Assembly (NCBI GenBank): GCA_964410485.1
Contig: CAYPHJ010000052.1
Span: 1-31,045 of the forward strand
Direction of reading: 5' to 3'
Length of the DNA: 31,045 nucleotides
DNA from: CAYPHJ01 sp964410485
GTDB taxonomy: Bacteria; Desulfobacterota; Binatia; UBA9968
Each line of letters opens with the position of its first letter. Within the stretch, counting starts at the first letter, position 1. The translations under genes were made by a program, and so were the position numbers. Shown piece by piece: positions 1-8,231 of the stretch. The notes beneath the pieces are model-generated. The model did no database searches and was not told the DNA's origin. It saw nothing but the letters and a program-made list of their open reading frames with translations.

Positions 1-49
1 AGCTCCGGAGCGTCTCGGATGCCGCCATAACAACGAATTTATCCGTCAT
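1..49 (-). CDS. Possible 5' end of a gene running off the left edge
   Basis: On the minus strand an open frame runs from ATG at 49 (or ATG at 58) off the left end of the window, reading MTDKFVVMAASETLRS from the inner ATG. Purine-rich GAGGAT sequences lie just upstream of both candidate starts. Only about 16 codons are visible, so the product cannot be named. Its interest is that it would lie divergent to, and immediately beside, the truncated TctA frame, which suggests that the TctA N-terminus was lost here rather than frameshifted. Chance open frame is a real alternative. Confidence 0.25.
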   Translation of the reverse strand, partial: MTDKFVVMAASETLRS

Positions 50-119
50 ATCCTCCATATCCTCAACTTACTTCTTACGCAAAAAGCGGTCTCCTTCTGG
101 CATCTGAGCCGTCCCGATC

Positions 120-1751
120 ATGAACCCTCTGGTGCTTTCCATAGGCTCGCCCGAATTTTTCATGCTTGCGCTGCTCGGAATAACATTTGTCGCATCCCTT
201 AGCGGTAGGAACCTCCTCAAGGGGTTGGCAGCCGGATGTCTTGGCTTGGCATTGGCTACCGTTGGATTGGATCCGATTCGAGCTTCTCCGCGCTTTACCT
301 TCGAAGGCATTCTCGGCGAAAACGCGTCCCTTTTTCTATGGGACGGTGTCTCGCTCGTGGCCGTGGCTATCGGCCTCTTTGCAATACCGGAAATTGTTGA
401 TCTTGCTATCCAGGGCACCAGCATTGCACGAGAGAAGGTAGGAAAGCTAGGCGGTGTTTGGCAGGGGGTTAAAGATACTTTTCACCACTTCTGGCTTGTC
501 ATCCGCTGTAGCGCCATTGGCACCTATATCGGTATCCTTCCCGGCATTGGCGGCGGTGCCGCCCAATGGATTGCCTATGCCCATGCCGTCCAGAGCTCCC
601 CCGCCAAGGAGCGATTCGGCAAGGGAGCGGTCGAAGGAGTCCTCGGGCCGGGGGCAGCGAATAATTCCAAGGATGGCGGCGCTCTGGTGCCGACGGTCGC
701 CTTCGGGGTTCCCGGTAGTGTGTCAATGGCGATTCTTCTGGGGGCCTTCTTGATTCACGGCATTGTGCCCGGCCCGGACATGTTAGATCCCGCAAAGCAT
801 CTGCCGCTTACTTTTTCCTTTGTGTGGATCATTGTGATCGGCAACATAATCACCGTTTCCGTCTGTTTTCTTTTTCTCAACCAGTTAGCCAAAATCACTT
901 ACATCAGGGGTGCTCTTCTGGTTCCCTTTCTTCTCCTGCTGATCTATCTGGGAGGCTTCACCGTCAAAAATAGCTTCGGCGATATGATACTGGTCCTCAT
1001 CTTTGGCGCCCTGGGATGGTTCATGATCCAGTTTGACTGGCAGCGGCCGCCGCTGCTTCTGGGTTTGGTCTTGGGAACCATCGCGGAAAGAAACCTCTTT
1101 ATTTCGACACGGGCTTATGGCGCCGGCTGGCTGATGCACCCGGGAGTGATTGTCATCGGTCTTTTGATTTTGGGAGCCATCCTCTACTCCGCCCTCCAGA
1201 TCCGCAAGGACAGGATTAGGTCCGCGGCGGGAGGTCCCCAATCCAGAATGGACATCCAACTAGAGATTGTCGTAAAAAACCCCACCTATCGTGTTGCTTT
1301 TGCCCTGTTCTGCGTCGGGCTTTTTGCTTACATCCTGCGTGAGGCCTTTTATGAGATCCGCCCTGTGGAAGAGCAGGCCGCCCTTTTCCCAATCATTGTA
1401 GGGGTTCCTGGTCTTGCTTTCTCCGGTCTAGTCTTGGGTCAAGAATTTTTGCGGGTGCTGCGGCAGGCGGATATTCTACAAGCGCCGCCTGACAGCCAAA
1501 CAGGCGTCATACGGAGGCGCGCTCTTTCAATCATCGGCTGGACGTTGGGATTTTTTGCCGTCATCTGGCTACTGGGTTTTAGCATTGCAGGTCCAGTAGC
1601 AACCTTACTCTATCTCAAACTGGGCTCGGGTGAGAAGTGGGGGATCACGCTCGTTCTGAGTTTCCTGATGTGGGTTTTCTTTTACGGCTTGTTCGATCAT
1701 TTCCTCCACCTTCCTTTTCCCGAAGGCGAGCTCTTCCACTGGTTCAACTAG
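120..1751 (+). CDS. TctA-TctB fusion, TctA part N-terminally truncated
   Basis: Membrane permease of a tripartite tricarboxylate transporter (TTT), which works with a periplasmic TctC-type receptor to import carboxylates. Residues 1 to about 360 match the second half of TctA, including the conserved segments GILPGIGGGAAQW and KDGGALVPTVAFGVPGS. Residues about 385-543 form a separate set of membrane helices of TctB type (ALFPIIVGVPGLAFSGL near its start, PFPEG near the end). Compared with the complete TctA at 14072-15583 (503 residues), the match begins at about residue 150, so the first third of TctA is missing. The frame has a stop at 105-107, no ribosome binding site precedes ATG 120, and neither other forward frame upstream reads as TctA. 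The TctC gene follows 238 nt downstream. The frame may be a decayed gene or the product of a rearrangement or misassembly just left of it. The family call is firm; function is doubtful. Confidence 0.8.
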   Translation: MNPLVLSIGSPEFFMLALLGITFVASLSGRNLLKGLAAGCLGLALATVGLDPIRASPRFTFEGILGENASLFLWDGVSLVAVAIGLFAIPEIVDLAIQGTSIAREKVGKLGGVWQGVKDTFHHFWLVIRCSAIGTYIGILPGIGGGAAQWIAYAHAVQSSPAKERFGKGAVEGVLGPGAANNSKDGGALVPTVAFGVPGSVSMAILLGAFLIHGIVPGPDMLDPAKHLPLTFSFVWIIVIGNIITVSVCFLFLNQLAKITYIRGALLVPFLLLLIYLGGFTVKNSFGDMILVLIFGALGWFMIQFDWQRPPLLLGLVLGTIAERNLFISTRAYGAGWLMHPGVIVIGLLILGAILYSALQIRKDRIRSAAGGPQSRMDIQLEIVVKNPTYRVAFALFCVGLFAYILREAFYEIRPVEEQAALFPIIVGVPGLAFSGLVLGQEFLRVLRQADILQAPPDSQTGVIRRRALSIIGWTLGFFAVIWLLGFSIAGPVATLLYLKLGSGEKWGITLVLSFLMWVFFYGLFDHFLHLPFPEGELFHWFN

Positions 1752-1821
1752 GCGCTCCGGATTTTGGCGCGACGGCGATCCTCTCTCCCAAGAGCTTGTT
1801 TCGCTTCCTTCAAGCACATCG

Positions 1822-1848
1822 TTGACAGGGGTAAAGCGGGATGATAAC
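1822..1848 (+). promoter_or_regulatory. Candidate sigma-70 promoter of the tctC gene
   Basis: A perfect -35 box TTGACA (1822-1827) is followed after 15 nt by GATAAC (1843-1848). The spacing is short and the -10 box is only a 4 of 6 match, so this is a weak prediction. It would give a leader of about 130 nt before the TctC start at 1990. Confidence 0.3.
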
Positions 1849-1989
1849 GCCGACTGTGAAGCATTTGGCAGTGTGTTTCGGCGCTGGTCATCAATTGAAA
1901 CTTAGAACCCCGAGTTAATCCAGGACATGGGCCGAAGAAGTCAACATGGCGCCCAGGACGTGTCTCAAATTTGTACAAGGAGGCTCAGA

Positions 1990-3024
1990 ATGAATAGCCG
2001 AAAGCTCCTCTCGGCAGCGATTGTTACCGCATTAGTCTCGATGATCGTTTTCGAATCGGCACATGCTCAGGAGCCGTTTCAAGGCCGCCGGATGAGAATG
2101 ATCGTCTCGTACAACCCGGGCGGCGGCTATGACGTCTACTCGCGGGTCATAGCGCGGCATCTGCCGAGGCATATCCCCGGTAAGCCAAGCCTAATCGTGC
2201 AAAACATGCCCGGTGGAGGTTCCGCGATTGGAGCCAACTATTTGTACCGCATAGCTCCCCGAGACGGCAGTGCGGTGGGTATTTTTAGTCCCACGCGCGT
2301 ATTGAGCCAGGTCATCGGAGTGCCTGGATTCGAATTCGAGTCGGAAAAATTCAACTGGCTGGCGGCCGGAAACATTAGCGACGTGCTCACGTGCTTCGCC
2401 AGGGCAGATGCCGGGGTCAAAAACCTGGACGATGCCATCAGGAGAAGACAACCCCTCATTGTCGCAACGACAGGAGCAGGCTCGACAACCCATACATGGG
2501 CCAGAGCTTACAAGGAGATTTTGGGAGCCAACTTTAAGGTTGTTCCCGGTTATCCGGGCAGCACTGGAATACGAGTTGCCATGGAGCGCGGCGAAGTGGA
2601 TGCTGGCTGTGGCGTACAGTGGTCGTCCATGAGGGCTACCGCCAAAGACTGGATCGAGAGCGGAACCGCTGTAATCTTTACCCAGATTGGCATAACACAA
2701 TCGAAAGAATTCCCGCACCTCGAGAACTCCTTGGATCGCGCCAAGACCAATATGGACAAGCAGGTTCTCGCGGCGCTATTGACGGAAAACCGAATTGGCA
2801 GGGCTTATGTCACGCCTCCTGAGGTGCCCCAGGATCGAGTGCACCTGCTCAGAAAGGCATTCCTCGATACCCTACGGGACCCAAAGCTCGTGGACGAGGC
2901 AGCCAAGGTCGGCATTGATATTGATCCACTTCCTGGCGAGGAGGTTCAAAAGGTTGTCGCCGAGCTCGGTGATCTTCCGCGTGAAGTAAAAGAAAGAGTA
3001 CGAAACTTTCTCGAGCAGCCTTAG
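1990..3024 (+). CDS. TctC/Bug family periplasmic solute-binding protein
   Basis: Extracytoplasmic receptor of a TTT system, binding a carboxylate or related ligand in the periplasm. The chosen start (344 residues) has a strong AAGGAGG at 1977-1983, seven bases upstream of ATG 1990; the longer frame from 1927 lacks one. Residues 1-27 are a signal peptide ending AHA before QEPF. The mature part shows the family pattern: RMRMIVSYNPGGGYDVYSR in the first strand and loop, NMPGGGSAIGANYLY, and the region around TTGAGSTTHTW that contacts ligand in Bug proteins. It probably pairs with the TctA-TctB fusion upstream; if that permease is dead, the receptor would be an orphan. Ligand not predictable. It ends just before a scaffold gap. 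Confidence 0.88.
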   Translation: MNSRKLLSAAIVTALVSMIVFESAHAQEPFQGRRMRMIVSYNPGGGYDVYSRVIARHLPRHIPGKPSLIVQNMPGGGSAIGANYLYRIAPRDGSAVGIFSPTRVLSQVIGVPGFEFESEKFNWLAAGNISDVLTCFARADAGVKNLDDAIRRRQPLIVATTGAGSTTHTWARAYKEILGANFKVVPGYPGSTGIRVAMERGEVDAGCGVQWSSMRATAKDWIESGTAVIFTQIGITQSKEFPHLENSLDRAKTNMDKQVLAALLTENRIGRAYVTPPEVPQDRVHLLRKAFLDTLRDPKLVDEAAKVGIDIDPLPGEEVQKVVAELGDLPREVKERVRNFLEQP

Positions 3025-3028
3025 CCGC

Positions 3029-3045
3029 CCCCGTCCGGGACGGGG
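3029..3045. terminator. GC-rich palindrome after tctC
   Basis: CCCCGTCC-G-GGACGGGG is a perfect 8-bp inverted repeat with a one-base centre, starting five bases after the TctC stop. No T-run follows, so termination by the intrinsic mechanism is uncertain. Confidence 0.3.
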
Positions 3046-3087
3046 AGAGAGTGCGTATGCGTGTGCAGGCGGAGCTTGATTGTCAAT
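3033..3087 (+). repeat. 55-nt direct repeat, left copy, flanking the gap
   Basis: This 55-base segment, starting GTCCGGGACGGGG and ending TTGATTGTCAAT, recurs without a mismatch immediately right of the N run (3188-3242). Identical ends abutting a gap of round length are what a scaffolder leaves when two overlapping contigs are not merged. Confidence 0.9.
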
Positions 3088-3187
3088 NNNNNNNNNNNNN
3101 NNNNNNNNNNNNNNNNNNNNNNNNNNNNNNNNNNNNNNNNNNNNNNNNNNNNNNNNNNNNNNNNNNNNNNNNNNNNNNNNNNNNNNN
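3088..3187. other. Scaffold gap of 100 N
   Basis: Exactly 100 N. Because both flanks carry the same 55 bases, the true distance may be zero, with the two copies being one and the same sequence. Confidence 0.98.
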
Positions 3188-3242
3188 GTCCGGGACGGGG
3201 AGAGAGTGCGTATGCGTGTGCAGGCGGAGCTTGATTGTCAAT
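3188..3242 (+). repeat. 55-nt direct repeat, right copy, flanking the gap
   Basis: Exact copy of 3033-3087. It is most simply read as a contig overlap, not a biological repeat. Confidence 0.9.
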
Positions 3243-3307
3243 GCTGCTCCGGGTATTGGGTGACAATAGCTTGATATCCACCAAAGACATCGCGAAAGAC
3301 GCTGGAC

Positions 3308-3760
3308 ATGCCTACGCTGAGAAAACCCAAAACAAAAGTCAAGTCACCGACGGATAGGAACCTCACTCTAGGCGCGGCGGAAACGGGTGGTTTTGATTAT
3401 CCGACGGGGATGGTCTGGTGCCCGATGAAAATGAGCGGTATGGCCATCATGAGGTGCGCTCGATTGCAGAAGCTGCTCGGGTGCGGGACTCTTCGGGAAC
3501 TTCAAATAGTTAAAGCGACCAAGCCTGAGCGCGTTCGGCTCCTCTGGCCTTGGCTGAGGGATCGGGGCGAGTGTCCAAAACGCGCCAGCGAGGCTCAGAT
3601 TCGAGAGATCCTTCTGACCGTGACGCCCCTTAAACTTGCGCAACACAGCAGGAAGAATCCTCAAGCCTACCGCTGCCCTGGCTGCGGCGGCCGCAAGATG
3701 TTCGGCGCCCGGCGCTGCCGCGACTGCTGGCGTAACTCAGTAAAACCGAACGCTGCCTAG
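3308..3760 (+). CDS. Hypothetical protein with C-terminal zinc ribbon
   Basis: A 150-residue basic protein of no recognised family. Residues 123-140 read CPGC, ten residues, then CRDC, a CxxC-x10-CxxC zinc-ribbon pattern. Further cysteines stand at 38, 50 and 59, and the middle carries Arg/Trp-rich stretches (RVRLLWPWLRDRGECPKR). No clear ribosome binding site precedes ATG 3308, so the start may be internal, for example one of the Met codons around residues 35-48. It stands alone between the gap and the convergent MmgE/PrpD gene. The cysteine pattern makes it likelier to be real than a chance frame. A nucleic-acid-binding role is only a guess from the zinc ribbon. Confidence 0.5.
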   Translation: MPTLRKPKTKVKSPTDRNLTLGAAETGGFDYPTGMVWCPMKMSGMAIMRCARLQKLLGCGTLRELQIVKATKPERVRLLWPWLRDRGECPKRASEAQIREILLTVTPLKLAQHSRKNPQAYRCPGCGGRKMFGARRCRDCWRNSVKPNAA

Positions 3761-3844
3761 ATTCGCCCGTTATGCTGGGCACGTGCGTGAAAGTTTCATC
3801 GATCAGCTTTATAAGAAACGTTAAGTGCAAAGGCGCTTACGCCG

Positions 3845-5233
3845 TCAGGCGCGTAAGACAGGGCGCAAATCGCGCACATTGACAACTTTCTCTATTTGCC
3901 ACACGCGGTCGCAAAGTGCCCGCGCGCGGCGCTTGCCGATGACTGGAGCCACCAGATCATAGCACTTTTGGTCGACTTCAGCTCGCGTCATTGGGTTTTC
4001 GGCAGTCCCTCGGACGGCCCGAGTATGGTGCCTGAGCACGCGCCCGCCACGTAGATACACCTCAACGATGGCTTGGCGGCTCGGCATGGCTGCGGACAGG
4101 GCATCATCGCCGTGAAGCTCGATATGGCTCCGGAGCGCCAGCACTCTCCTGTCCCGCATCCGTTTTTCGTCGTGTGACGAGGCGAAAGTGACCTTGCCGT
4201 CAATTAACATAACGGCGCACATGTGCTGCAAGCAAATATCCGGCATGGCGCGGTTGTCGACGGTATTTGCTCCCTGGTGTGCCACACGCACCAGAAGTTT
4301 CTCCATATCATCGGCTTTGAGCCGGTGCTCGCGGATGAGATCGAGCAGCGAATCGAGAGGCGCCTGGATCGGCGAGCCCACAGACCAGCGTTTGATATTG
4401 GTGTTGAGGATTTCGTAAGTTGTCCCCAGCCCCCGAGTAAGTACCGTCGGATCAGGCTTGCGGCCATAAGCCACGAAAAAGCTCCGCTCGCCGCTGAAGA
4501 CGTCGTCCACGCCCGTAAAACCGTGGGCCACCATCGTGGCGGCGGCAACGCCGTTGCGCGCCGGCATGCCGCCAAAGTCGAATGCCTTTTCAATATGCTC
4601 GCCGTCGCGCATCCAACAAGATAGACCCGAAGCTTGCTGCGCGGTGAATGAAAGCAGATGCCGAACCTGGCGCTCGTGCAGACCCGCCAGCGCGCCTGCC
4701 GCTGCCGCGGCGCCGAACATCGGCCCGAAGCTGTGTGTCGAATGGCCGTCCTCGCGGAATTGGTACGCATCGAGAGCTTGCGTCAACCGGCAGCCGATAT
4801 CGTAGCCCAGCGCGACTGCTCGCAGAAGCGCCGTGCCGTTGCGTTGCTCCCGCTCGGCCATCGCCAGAGCCGCCGGCACAATGCCACAGCCTGGATGGGT
4901 GAGCGAGGGCGCGTGCGAGTCATCGGTTTCGTCTGCGTGAGCGAGCATGCCGTTAGCCAGCGCCGCGTTCACGGCGCTGGTGATGAAGTTGCTGCCGACC
5001 ACACACCCTTCTTTGACCCCGCCGAGCGTTTTCACGTAAGCGATGGCCTTTTTTCCAGGCGCCAGACGCGACCCGGACACCATGGCGGCCATGGTATCGA
5101 GAATGTGGTGCTTGGTTTTTTCGACGACGGTGGGAGGGAGCGGCTTGCGCAGAGCCGACGCAATATAAACGCTCAGGTCGCGCATGACCGGAGAAATTGG
5201 CGCGTCTGCTCGCGTGTTGGCAATCTTAGCCAC
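3845..5233 (-). CDS. MmgE/PrpD family protein
   Basis: Member of the MmgE/PrpD family, which includes 2-methylcitrate dehydratase and other cytoplasmic dehydratases or isomerases of carboxylic acids. The 462-residue length is normal. Family hallmarks are KHHILDTMAAMVSGS near the N-terminus, NAALANGMLAHADETDDSH with its acidic-histidine cluster, GYDIGCRL, and HSFGPMFGAAAAAGALAGL. The C-terminal domain, including ENPMTRAEVDQKCYDLV, is intact. The frame starts at GTG 5233; ATG 5185 (MRDLSVYIAS) is a good alternative and would shorten it by 16 residues. Its 5' end abuts the divergent phosphatase frame. Substrate unknown; the nearby carboxylate transporters make organic acid metabolism plausible. 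Confidence 0.88.
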   Translation of the reverse strand: MAKIANTRADAPISPVMRDLSVYIASALRKPLPPTVVEKTKHHILDTMAAMVSGSRLAPGKKAIAYVKTLGGVKEGCVVGSNFITSAVNAALANGMLAHADETDDSHAPSLTHPGCGIVPAALAMAEREQRNGTALLRAVALGYDIGCRLTQALDAYQFREDGHSTHSFGPMFGAAAAAGALAGLHERQVRHLLSFTAQQASGLSCWMRDGEHIEKAFDFGGMPARNGVAAATMVAHGFTGVDDVFSGERSFFVAYGRKPDPTVLTRGLGTTYEILNTNIKRWSVGSPIQAPLDSLLDLIREHRLKADDMEKLLVRVAHQGANTVDNRAMPDICLQHMCAVMLIDGKVTFASSHDEKRMRDRRVLALRSHIELHGDDALSAAMPSRQAIVEVYLRGGRVLRHHTRAVRGTAENPMTRAEVDQKCYDLVAPVIGKRRARALCDRVWQIEKVVNVRDLRPVLRA

Positions 5234-5273
5234 GGGCGAAAGCTATTCGATTTGTGCCAGTGTGGTCAAGAAG

Positions 5274-5876
5274 ATGGAAGAAGAACTCGACGTTCGAATT
5301 CCGAAGCTCCAAACAATACCAAATGAGGTCCTGAACAAACCGATTCTTAGTTTGAAGCACTGCGTCGCGAGATGGCGCGCCATGCTGCCTGCATGTAAGA
5401 TGTTCTTTCGCATGGACTATCACCGCATTCTAGCCAAACTTTATGTTGGTTCTCGCCCAGAAAGCGCGAGTGACATCGAACACTTAAAGCGAGAAATTGA
5501 CATCACTGCCGTGCTGAATCTGCAAACAGATGATGATATGCGATATTTTAAGTTGGAGTGGAATTCAATGGTCAAATGTTATCAGGCTTGCGGCATTGAG
5601 CTTCACCGTTCACCGATACGCGATTTTGACTCGGCCGACCTCCAGGACAAGCTCCCAGGCGGTGTATCGATATTAGAAACCCTCCTCGAATCGGGCCACA
5701 CGGTTTATCTTCACTGTTCCGCCGGCGCCGGCCGCTCACCCACGGTCGCGATTGCATACCTCTGTTGGCGTTCTGGCTGGGGCTTGGACCAAGCACTCGC
5801 CCATGTTGTACAGTGCCGGCCCTGCTCGCCCAACATAGACGCGATCCGCCTAGCCACAAAAAAATACGCTGTCTGA
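5274..5876 (+). CDS. Dual-specificity phosphatase resembling SEX4/LSF2 glucan phosphatases
   Basis: Cysteine-dependent phosphatase. Numbered from the first in-frame ATG (5184), the active-site loop is HCSAGAGRSP with Cys178 and Arg184, and the likely general acid is Asp147 in RDFDSADL. The loop fits the CxAGxGR form that marks glucan phosphatases (laforin, SEX4, LSF2). Other parts also recall plant SEX4 and LSF2: YHRILAKLYVGSRPESASDIEHL, AVLNLQTDDDMRYF, SPIRDFDSADLQDKLP, AIAYLCW and RPCSPNIDAIRLAT. No carbohydrate-binding module is present. The start is uncertain: ATG 5184 overlaps the divergent gene, ATG 5274 (MEEELDVR) avoids this. The stop is 14 nt before the M24 gene, so co-transcription is likely. 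Phosphatase fold is firm; glucan as substrate is inference from motif resemblance recalled from the family. Confidence 0.85.
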   Translation: MEEELDVRIPKLQTIPNEVLNKPILSLKHCVARWRAMLPACKMFFRMDYHRILAKLYVGSRPESASDIEHLKREIDITAVLNLQTDDDMRYFKLEWNSMVKCYQACGIELHRSPIRDFDSADLQDKLPGGVSILETLLESGHTVYLHCSAGAGRSPTVAIAYLCWRSGWGLDQALAHVVQCRPCSPNIDAIRLATKKYAV

Positions 5877-5890
5877 TCGGGAGGTAAACG

Positions 5891-7138
5891 ATGCTTATCG
5901 ACGAACAAGAACTGCAAGCCATGCACAAGCGCTTTCCCTATCCCCGGTTTTCGCAAGCCGAGTACGAGCGTCGCTATCGCAACATACGGGCTATGATGAA
6001 AGAGAAGAACCTGGATTGCCTGTTGGTGATCGGCGGCTCCGCCGCATATGGCAGACTCTGGTTTAATTTCCGTTACGTCACGAACATGATGGGCAAAGCG
6101 GAGATGGCCAATTACTGTTTCTTTCCGAACGAGGGCGATCCTTGCCTGATCGTTCGTCCCGGTCATTCGCTGGCCGGCGGTATGTTGTCACGGTCGGTTG
6201 TACGCGAGGTGATTATCGGCGATCCCAGCGTTCTGGGCGCCATTGTCAGAACCATTCAAGAACGGGGCTACGACAAAGGCCGCGTGGGGATCGTCGAATA
6301 CGACCCGTTCACCTCGATTCCTAAGAACCACTGGGACTTTTTCACCTCCAGGCTGCCGCAGGCCGAGTTTGTTTTCGTCACCAGAGAATTCATCGCGCTG
6401 CGTTTGCTCAAAAGCAAAGAGGAGATCGACGTTTTGGAAAAGTCGGCAGAGCTCGGCGATGCGACCATCCTCGCCATGGCCGAAAAGGTAAAAGCGGGGA
6501 TGACCGAAGGCGAACTGTTCGGTATCGCCCATGAAGCGGCACTCAAAGCGGGAGGCGAGATGGGCATGATCCAGCTCGCTTCGGCGCCGATGGACGATCC
6601 GGATCTGAACGATCAGCGTCCGCGCCCGGTCGGCCGGGTCATCGGCCCGCGCGACTTCATCAACAATGAGATCGGCATTTTTTATAACGGCTACGAAGCG
6701 CAGACCGGCAAGCCCATCGTAACCGGAACCCCAACTAAAGCGATCGAAGAGATGTTCGAGATCGCGCTGGAATCCTACAAGCGCCTGGAGCCGACATTGA
6801 GCCCGGGGAGGAGCAGTCTTGATTCTCTGCAGGCGGCAAAGTTCGTTCATGAAAACGACTACGAATACTACGGCGGTTTCCTGCAAGGCATGTTGGGCGC
6901 CAACCCTCGCCATGAACCGCAGATCGCTTTCGACAGAGCCGCCAGCAGCGAAGATCGTTTTCTTTTTGACCCAGACGGCAAGCTGACCTATAAACCCGGG
7001 ATGATGTTCACATTGCAGGTGCATTTGGTCGATAAAGCGCACACGCGAAGCCTGTTTCTCGGCGACAGCTACGTGATCACAGAGAGCGGCAACAAGTGCC
7101 TGAACAAGGTGCCGCCGCAGATGTTCAGAACAAGTTAG
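5891..7138 (+). CDS. M24 peptidase-fold (Xaa-Pro aminopeptidase/creatinase-like) protein
   Basis: A 415-residue protein with the two-part layout of prolidase and creatinase. An N-terminal creatinase domain (about 1-165, with LDCLLVIGG and ending at EFIALRLLKSKEEIDVLEKSAELGD) is followed by the pita-bread catalytic domain (about 175-405). GGGAGG-type binding sequence (CGGGAGG) lies six bases before ATG 5891. The five metal ligands of active M24 peptidases (D, D, H, E, E) are not evident: the strand that should hold the two Asp reads NNEIGIFYNGYEAQTGKP, the penultimate Glu site reads MMFTLQVHL and the last reads LFLGDSYVIT. It is therefore likelier a metal-independent hydrolase of creatinase type or a non-catalytic member than an aminopeptidase. 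It follows the phosphatase by 14 nt. Confidence 0.82.
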   Translation: MLIDEQELQAMHKRFPYPRFSQAEYERRYRNIRAMMKEKNLDCLLVIGGSAAYGRLWFNFRYVTNMMGKAEMANYCFFPNEGDPCLIVRPGHSLAGGMLSRSVVREVIIGDPSVLGAIVRTIQERGYDKGRVGIVEYDPFTSIPKNHWDFFTSRLPQAEFVFVTREFIALRLLKSKEEIDVLEKSAELGDATILAMAEKVKAGMTEGELFGIAHEAALKAGGEMGMIQLASAPMDDPDLNDQRPRPVGRVIGPRDFINNEIGIFYNGYEAQTGKPIVTGTPTKAIEEMFEIALESYKRLEPTLSPGRSSLDSLQAAKFVHENDYEYYGGFLQGMLGANPRHEPQIAFDRAASSEDRFLFDPDGKLTYKPGMMFTLQVHLVDKAHTRSLFLGDSYVITESGNKCLNKVPPQMFRTS

Positions 7139-7225
7139 CAAAAGTCCCATACTGGCTTGTACAGAGAGCCGGGCGGCATCGGATCTGGAACCTAAATTCG
7201 ACGAGTCATATTTTTAGGAGGGACA

Positions 7226-8167
7226 GTGGGAACAACTCTCATCACAGGTGCAGGTTTGGTCGGTACTTCTTTCGGCCAGGTCGCTTTGAAACGAAGCGAA
7301 AAGCTAATCTATTTCGATCCGCAACCACGGCGCGATTTCCTGGAGTTGAAACTCGGCAAGGGTAACTTCGAGGTCGTCCAAAAGGACGTGCGCGATCTGC
7401 CGGCGATCATCCAAGCGATCAAAGATTTCAAAGCCGACACCGTGCTGCATACGGCAGGTCTGATCGGTGGCAGGGTGGCGGAATCCCTTTACAACGGCTT
7501 CACCATCAATGTCGTAGGCACCATGAACGTTGCCGAAGCGGTGCGACTGAGCGGCGTGAAGCGGCTGCTCCATATTAGCACTTTCGGCGTTTACGACTGG
7601 CGCCGGCCGCCGCCTGAGCCGGTTCAAGAGAACTTCTATCGCGGCAGCGGTGTTCCGTACGGTAATTCAAAAGTCGCCAAAGAGTTGCTGCTGGAATCGT
7701 ACCGCAACACATATCACTTCGAGCTCATACTCATTCGCCCGGCCAATGTGTATGGACTGGGTCATTTTTGGTCCGGTTCTGGCGGTGGTGAAAAGATCCA
7801 AGCCCTCCTGGCGAGTGGCTTGAAGGGCGAGCCGGCAAAGATTCCACAAGAGCAAACCATGGCCTTTGAATATGTTTATTGCAAAGACCTGGGGCGCGCC
7901 GTCGATCTTGCTGCGACTGTGCCAATTCCCGAACAAAATGTTTTCAATGTCGGGGAAGGAAAAGTCACCCAGTTTCAAGAGATCGTGGATATCGTCAAAA
8001 AGCTCCTACCAAAGTGCACCGTCGAAATCGTGCCCGGCAAGCTCCCTGTGTCCCGAACCCAGCATCTCAACATCTCGCACGCGAAAAGATATTTGGGCTG
8101 GGAGCCACAGTATTCCATGGAACAGGGCTTTCGGGATTACATCGAGGACTTAAAGCAGGCAATGTAG
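7226..8167 (+). CDS. NAD-dependent epimerase/dehydratase (extended SDR)
   Basis: A 313-residue cytoplasmic oxidoreductase or epimerase of the extended short-chain dehydrogenase family, often acting on nucleotide sugars. The start is GTG 7226, preceded by AGGAGGG at 7216-7222. Visible motifs are the nucleotide-binding GAGLVGTSFG (residues 8-17), a DVRD segment after the third strand, the active-site HISTFGVYD (Ser118) and YGNSK with Tyr145 and Lys149 as the catalytic pair. RPANVYG and the C-terminal SHAKRYLGWEP are typical of the extended group. It lies 87 nt after the M24 gene in the same direction, and converges on the HD-GYP gene. Substrate not predictable. Confidence 0.88.
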   Translation: MGTTLITGAGLVGTSFGQVALKRSEKLIYFDPQPRRDFLELKLGKGNFEVVQKDVRDLPAIIQAIKDFKADTVLHTAGLIGGRVAESLYNGFTINVVGTMNVAEAVRLSGVKRLLHISTFGVYDWRRPPPEPVQENFYRGSGVPYGNSKVAKELLLESYRNTYHFELILIRPANVYGLGHFWSGSGGGEKIQALLASGLKGEPAKIPQEQTMAFEYVYCKDLGRAVDLAATVPIPEQNVFNVGEGKVTQFQEIVDIVKKLLPKCTVEIVPGKLPVSRTQHLNISHAKRYLGWEPQYSMEQGFRDYIEDLKQAM

Positions 8168-8231
8168 GTGAGGTTACCACGCCGAACGTAAATTCGCTTG
8201 AGTCTGCGTCAGCCACACAAAGAGGCTGTCA

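Noticed and set aside
1..120. Frameshift as the cause of the short TctA
   Set aside because: Neither other forward frame upstream resembles TctA, so a single indel does not explain the loss.
3021..3290. Open frames spanning the first N run
   Set aside because: They exist only because the N run contains no stop codon and the flanks are duplicated.
6188..7150. 320-residue open frame antisense to the M24 gene
   Set aside because: It mirrors a well-supported gene, has no recognisable domain and no ribosome binding site.
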